From JAZNUH01 sp045592225 (GTDB lineage: Bacteria > Bacillota > Clostridia > UMGS1883 > UMGS1540), in contig JAZNUH010000105.1 of assembly GCA_045592225.1 (NCBI GenBank), forward strand, positions 1 to 18,249: DNA of 18,249 bases, in the 5' to 3' direction. Made by a program: the position numbers and the translations under genes. Shown here in pieces: positions 16,132 to 18,249 of the stretch; position 1 is the stretch's first letter; each line of letters starts with the position of its first letter. The notes under the pieces are model-generated. The model was given only the letters and a program-made list of their open reading frames with translations. It was not told where the DNA came from and made no database searches.

Positions 16132-17379
16132 ATGAAATACCGTCACCTGACAAACAAAAAAACAGGTACCCTGCTCTTTCTTATGTGCTGGGTACTCTAT
16201 TGCTGCTGTTATTTCGGACGGCACAACTTCTCGGCGGCACTTGCCGGAATAATATCCGAGGGCGTGCTTTCAAAAACACAGGGCGGAACAATAAGCTTTT
16301 GCTTTTTTATATGCTATGGCGTAGGACAGGTTATAAACGGTGCTTTGGGTGATCGTATTTCCCCCTTTAAAATGCTGCCTGCAGGACTTATAATGACCGC
16401 CTCGGCAAACTTTTTAATGTCCTTTGTAACCTCGCCGCCGCTTATGACAGTTATATGGGCAATAAACGGCTTTGCACAGGCTATGATGTGGCCGCCCATT
16501 CTCATAATCTTTTCACAAATACTCCACGAGGACCAGTGCCACAAGGCGTATGTGAATATTTCCACCGCCATTCCGCTTGGCACCTTGGGTACATATCTTA
16601 CCTCGGTTGCAATTATGAAGTATTTTGATTGGAGAGGTGTGTTTGTTTTTGCAGGTATTCTGCTTACTTTAGTACTTATTGCCTTTATTGTCGTTTCTCT
16701 TTCGGTTAAAAGTCAGATAATACGTGAAAAACGTGAGGATGAGGAAATACAAGCAGAAGAAGTTGGCGGCAAAAAACAAAATATGCTCCGTCTTTTCTGG
16801 GTATCGGGTCTTGTATTTACCTCGGTATCGGTTGCAATACACGGTATGCTTAAGGATGGTGTTACCACCTGGGTGCCCACAATGATTACAGAGGTTTACA
16901 ATCTTGCTCCCTCGGTTTCGGTGTTGTTTACCACATTACTCCCCGTTGTAAATCTTACAGGGGCGTATGCCGCGGCATACATATTCAAAAAACACATCAA
17001 AAACGAAATGGTTGGCAGTATTCTCTTTTTCTCAATTGCTCTGCCTCCCCTCGTTTCAATGCTGTTTATCGGCAAAATGCCTCCCCTTCTGGCATCGGCA
17101 CTTCTGTCGGTGGTTACCTCGTCAATGTTTGCGGCAAACTATTTTGCCATAAACCTTATGCCCCTGCACTTTGAAAGGTTTGGTCGCGTTTCCACAGTGT
17201 CGGGCGCACTTAACGGTATTGCCTACATAGGCTGTGCAATTTCAAACTACGGCTTTGGCTGGCTTTCCGAACGCTTTGGCTGGACAACCGTTACCCTCTC
17301 CTGGGTGGTTGTGTGCGTTACCGCAATTGTTTTCTACGCAGTTTCAATACCAAGGTGGAAGAGGTTTTGTAAGGAATAA
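16132..17379 (+). CDS. MFS transporter, organophosphate:phosphate antiporter type
   Basis: I place the start at ATG 16132, which has GGAGG 5 nt upstream and lies 1 nt after the nif3 stop; an ATG at 16105 lies inside nif3 and has no such site. The 415-aa product has about 12 membrane segments with a charged loop (about 195-218) between the two six-helix halves, the standard MFS layout. YFGRHNFSAALAG (R30) matches the first-helix signature of the GlpT/UhpT (OPA) family, where this Arg binds phosphate. LKDGVTTWVPT puts K241 where GlpT has the second substrate Arg. It probably exchanges phosphate for a phosphorylated metabolite; which one is unknown. Being the last gene of the rho operon is unexpected. 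Confidence 0.85.
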   Translation: MKYRHLTNKKTGTLLFLMCWVLYCCCYFGRHNFSAALAGIISEGVLSKTQGGTISFCFFICYGVGQVINGALGDRISPFKMLPAGLIMTASANFLMSFVTSPPLMTVIWAINGFAQAMMWPPILIIFSQILHEDQCHKAYVNISTAIPLGTLGTYLTSVAIMKYFDWRGVFVFAGILLTLVLIAFIVVSLSVKSQIIREKREDEEIQAEEVGGKKQNMLRLFWVSGLVFTSVSVAIHGMLKDGVTTWVPTMITEVYNLAPSVSVLFTTLLPVVNLTGAYAAAYIFKKHIKNEMVGSILFFSIALPPLVSMLFIGKMPPLLASALLSVVTSSMFAANYFAINLMPLHFERFGRVSTVSGALNGIAYIGCAISNYGFGWLSERFGWTTVTLSWVVVCVTAIVFYAVSIPRWKRFCKE

Positions 17380-17408
17380 CTTTTATTAAAAACCCCTCCT
17401 CTGAGTAA

Positions 17409-17427
17409 CGGCGGTGCTTGTTAGGGA
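17409..17427 (+). repeat. Left terminal inverted repeat
   Basis: CGGCGGTGCTTGTTAGGGA; it matches the right copy at 17 of 19 positions in inverted orientation. Both differences are G against A. Confidence 0.8.
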
Positions 17428-17487
17428 TAAATCGCCCAAAATCCACGATTTTGGCACATTACTGTGTCAAAAAGCCTTGCAATAATT

Positions 17488-17518
17488 AAAAAACTCCAAC
17501 ATCGAGTTGGAGTTTTTT
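17488..17518 (+). terminator. Intrinsic terminator after the rho-nif3-transporter operon
   Basis: AAAAAACTCCAAC and GTTGGAGTTTTTT form a 13-bp perfect stem with a five-base loop, with the T-run in the right arm. It lies about 110 nt past the transporter stop. It falls inside the inverted-repeat-bounded element. Confidence 0.85.
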
Positions 17519-17577
17519 GTTCAAGAGCAAAAGGCTCTTTTCACATATCCGTCAAGGATTCCTTCGGCTTTTTTCCT

Positions 17578-17786
17578 ATGCGAAGGAAATTTTCTTAGGC
17601 ATCTTAATATGCCGTGAAAATTTCCGAACAAAAAACTTGCCCTCGATGGGCACAGTTTTTTCTCATAGTCCTGCACTCAAAATCGAGAATTTTGTGGTGC
17701 ATGAGAAAAAACAACGACATCGATTCTGTTGTTTTTTCTCAAAAATTTTCACGCCCTTTATGGGCTTAAGAAAATTTTTATCGCAT
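17578..17786. repeat. Imperfect palindrome of about 210 bp with hairpin-bearing arms
   Basis: The left arm (17578-17636) and right arm (17728-17786) are inverted copies. ATGCGA-3nt-AAATTTTCTTA at 17578-17597 matches the complement of 17767-17786 at 17 of 20 positions, and CGTGAAAATTT near 17613 matches the complement near 17743-17753. Each arm also folds on itself. The left arm has GGAAATTTTC/GAAAATTTCC around GGCAT/ATGCC, and AAAAAACT/AGTTTTTT around GCCC/GGGC. The right arm has GAGAAAAAACAAC/GTTGTTTTTTCTC, and AAAAATTTTC/GAAAATTTTT around GCCC/GGGC. The centre (17656-17711) is one more hairpin. Confidence 0.85.
17656..17741 (+). other. Two mutually exclusive hairpins sharing one arm
   Basis: TTTTTTCTCA occurs at 17656-17665 and 17732-17741. 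Both copies can pair with the same middle arm, TGAGAAAAAA (17702-17711). Pairing with the left copy gives the central hairpin, with inner stems TGCAC/GTGCA and CAAAAT/ATTTTG. Pairing with the right copy gives a perfect 13-bp stem ending in a T-run. If transcribed, this is the form of a terminator/antiterminator pair. Confidence 0.6.
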
Positions 17787-17827
17787 TCGCAGTTTTGGGT
17801 TAGGAATTTTTCGCCTTAGAGAAGTTA

Positions 17828-17865
17828 AAAAACGCAGTCATACTGGCGTATGTCTGCGTTTTTTT
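17828..17865. terminator. Bidirectional intrinsic terminator, probably serving pyrR
   Basis: AAAAACGCAG/CTGCGTTTTT encloses CATAC/GTATG, with T-runs on both strands. It lies about 70 nt past the pyrR stop on the minus strand and is well placed to end that transcript. Confidence 0.85.
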
Positions 17866-17905
17866 GCGCACTATCAGCGGAAAATAACAAGCCAAAACCG
17901 GCTTC

Positions 17906-17924
17906 TCCCTAATAAGTACCGCCG
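17906..17924 (-). repeat. Right terminal inverted repeat
   Basis: Minus-strand CGGCGGTACTTATTAGGGA. In an RNA of the plus strand both differences from the left copy become G-U pairs, so the 19-bp stem would be unbroken. Confidence 0.8.
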
Positions 17925-17937
17925 AATGCACACCCTT

Positions 17938-18249
17938 TTATTTTTCGTATAATTCAATTGAATCTTTTCCGTCGATTTCGGAAAGGAGAACCTTTATAAG
18001 CTCAGACTTTGATGTGGGAATGTTTTTCCCCACAAAATCGGGACGGATGGGAAGCTCCCTGTGTCCGCGGTCAACAATTGCTGCAAGCTTTATCTTTTCC
18101 GCCCTTCCCATTTTAAGAAGTGCAGAAAGTGCAGCCCTTACCGTTCTTCCCGTGCAGATGACATCATCCGTCAGAATAATTTCCTTAGACTCTGTATCAA
18201 AGCCGATGTCGGTTGCAGAAATTTCAGGTTCCGTCAGCGCATTTCCCTT
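17938..18249 (-). CDS. pyrR: PyrR bifunctional pyr operon regulator / uracil phosphoribosyltransferase (C-terminal part)
   Basis: The last 103 codons of the gene are present; the 5' end lies outside the window. The PRPP-binding loop ILTDDVICTGRTVRAAL and the block DRGHRELPIRPDFVGKNIPT are diagnostic of PyrR. This protein binds pyr mRNA leaders in response to UMP to attenuate pyrimidine biosynthesis, and has side uracil phosphoribosyltransferase activity. The protein ends normally (ELYEK). The next gene on this side is convergent. Any pyr leader attenuator would lie upstream, beyond the right edge. Confidence 0.96.
   Translation of the reverse strand, partial: KGNALTEPEISATDIGFDTESKEIILTDDVICTGRTVRAALSALLKMGRAEKIKLAAIVDRGHRELPIRPDFVGKNIPTSKSELIKVLLSEIDGKDSIELYEK

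Larger units (their letters stand above)
17409..17924. mobile_element. Candidate MITE-like element or large structured RNA with terminal inverted repeats
   Basis: The 516-nt segment is bounded by CGGCGGTGCTTGTTAGGGA (17409-17427) and the reverse complement of CGGCGGTACTTATTAGGGA (17906-17924), 17 of 19 identical. Inside are about ten hairpins, including a roughly 210-bp imperfect palindrome. No transposase or other credible gene is inside. It lies between two convergent genes, where an insertion would be tolerated. A clear target-site duplication is not visible (only AA on both sides). Whether it is mobile, a repeat family or an RNA gene is undecided. Confidence 0.55.

Noticed and set aside
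17517..17819. A 100-codon open frame on the plus strand in the convergent gap
   Set aside because: It runs through the palindrome arms and terminators, has no ribosome binding site and reads as Phe/Ser/Arg-rich low-complexity product of the inverted repeats.
17409..17924. A known housekeeping RNA (tmRNA, RNase P, 6S, SRP) or a CRISPR array
   Set aside because: Signature sequences of these RNAs are absent, and the repeats are inverted, not regularly spaced direct repeats.

Overview
The window looks like chromosome of a Gram-positive, low-to-medium GC member of the Clostridia, probably a gut or other anaerobic fibre-associated lineage. The evidence is S-layer homology (SLH) surface proteins, near-consensus sigma-A promoters, strong AGGAGG-type ribosome binding sites, many hairpin-plus-T-tract terminators, and pyrR and rho of Firmicutes type. 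I cannot name the genus from sequence alone.

Region 1 (1-10578, minus strand) is a four-gene operon of exported proteins, read right to left with gaps of 19, 21 and 18 nt after the first gene's 61-nt gap to the second is counted separately. The first gene encodes a 1326-aa protein made of seven jelly-roll, carbohydrate-binding-like modules and no enzyme. Next come two paralogous TIM-barrel proteins that look like glycoside hydrolases of unassigned family: a 1073-aa form with extra binding modules, and an 874-aa form with three C-terminal SLH repeats. Last is a protein with three N-terminal SLH repeats that runs off the left edge. Together they look like a surface carbohydrate capture and cleavage system that has some members tethered to the wall. 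The intergenic region that drives it (10579-11063) holds two tandem TTGACA/TATAAT promoters. The upstream one has a run of ten G in its spacer, the arrangement known from phase-variable promoters of surface proteins in other bacteria.

Region 2 (11064-13695, minus strand) holds a small SGNH/GDSL hydrolase with its own promoter and terminator. It also holds a two-gene unit of a membrane family-2 glycosyltransferase followed 2 nt later by an HD-domain hydrolase.

Region 3 (14034-17379, plus strand) is a tight operon of rho, a Nif3-family metal protein and an organophosphate-antiporter-like MFS transporter, with gaps of 3 and 1 nt.

Region 4 (17380-17937) is a gene-free convergent gap before pyrR, which runs off the right edge on the minus strand. 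This gap is filled by an unusual nested palindrome: a 19-bp inverted repeat at its ends, a roughly 210-bp imperfect palindrome in the middle, and terminators on both sides. It could be a MITE-like element or a large structured RNA.

The two observations most worth following up are the poly-G promoter spacer in front of the surface operon and the nested palindromic element between the transporter gene and pyrR.
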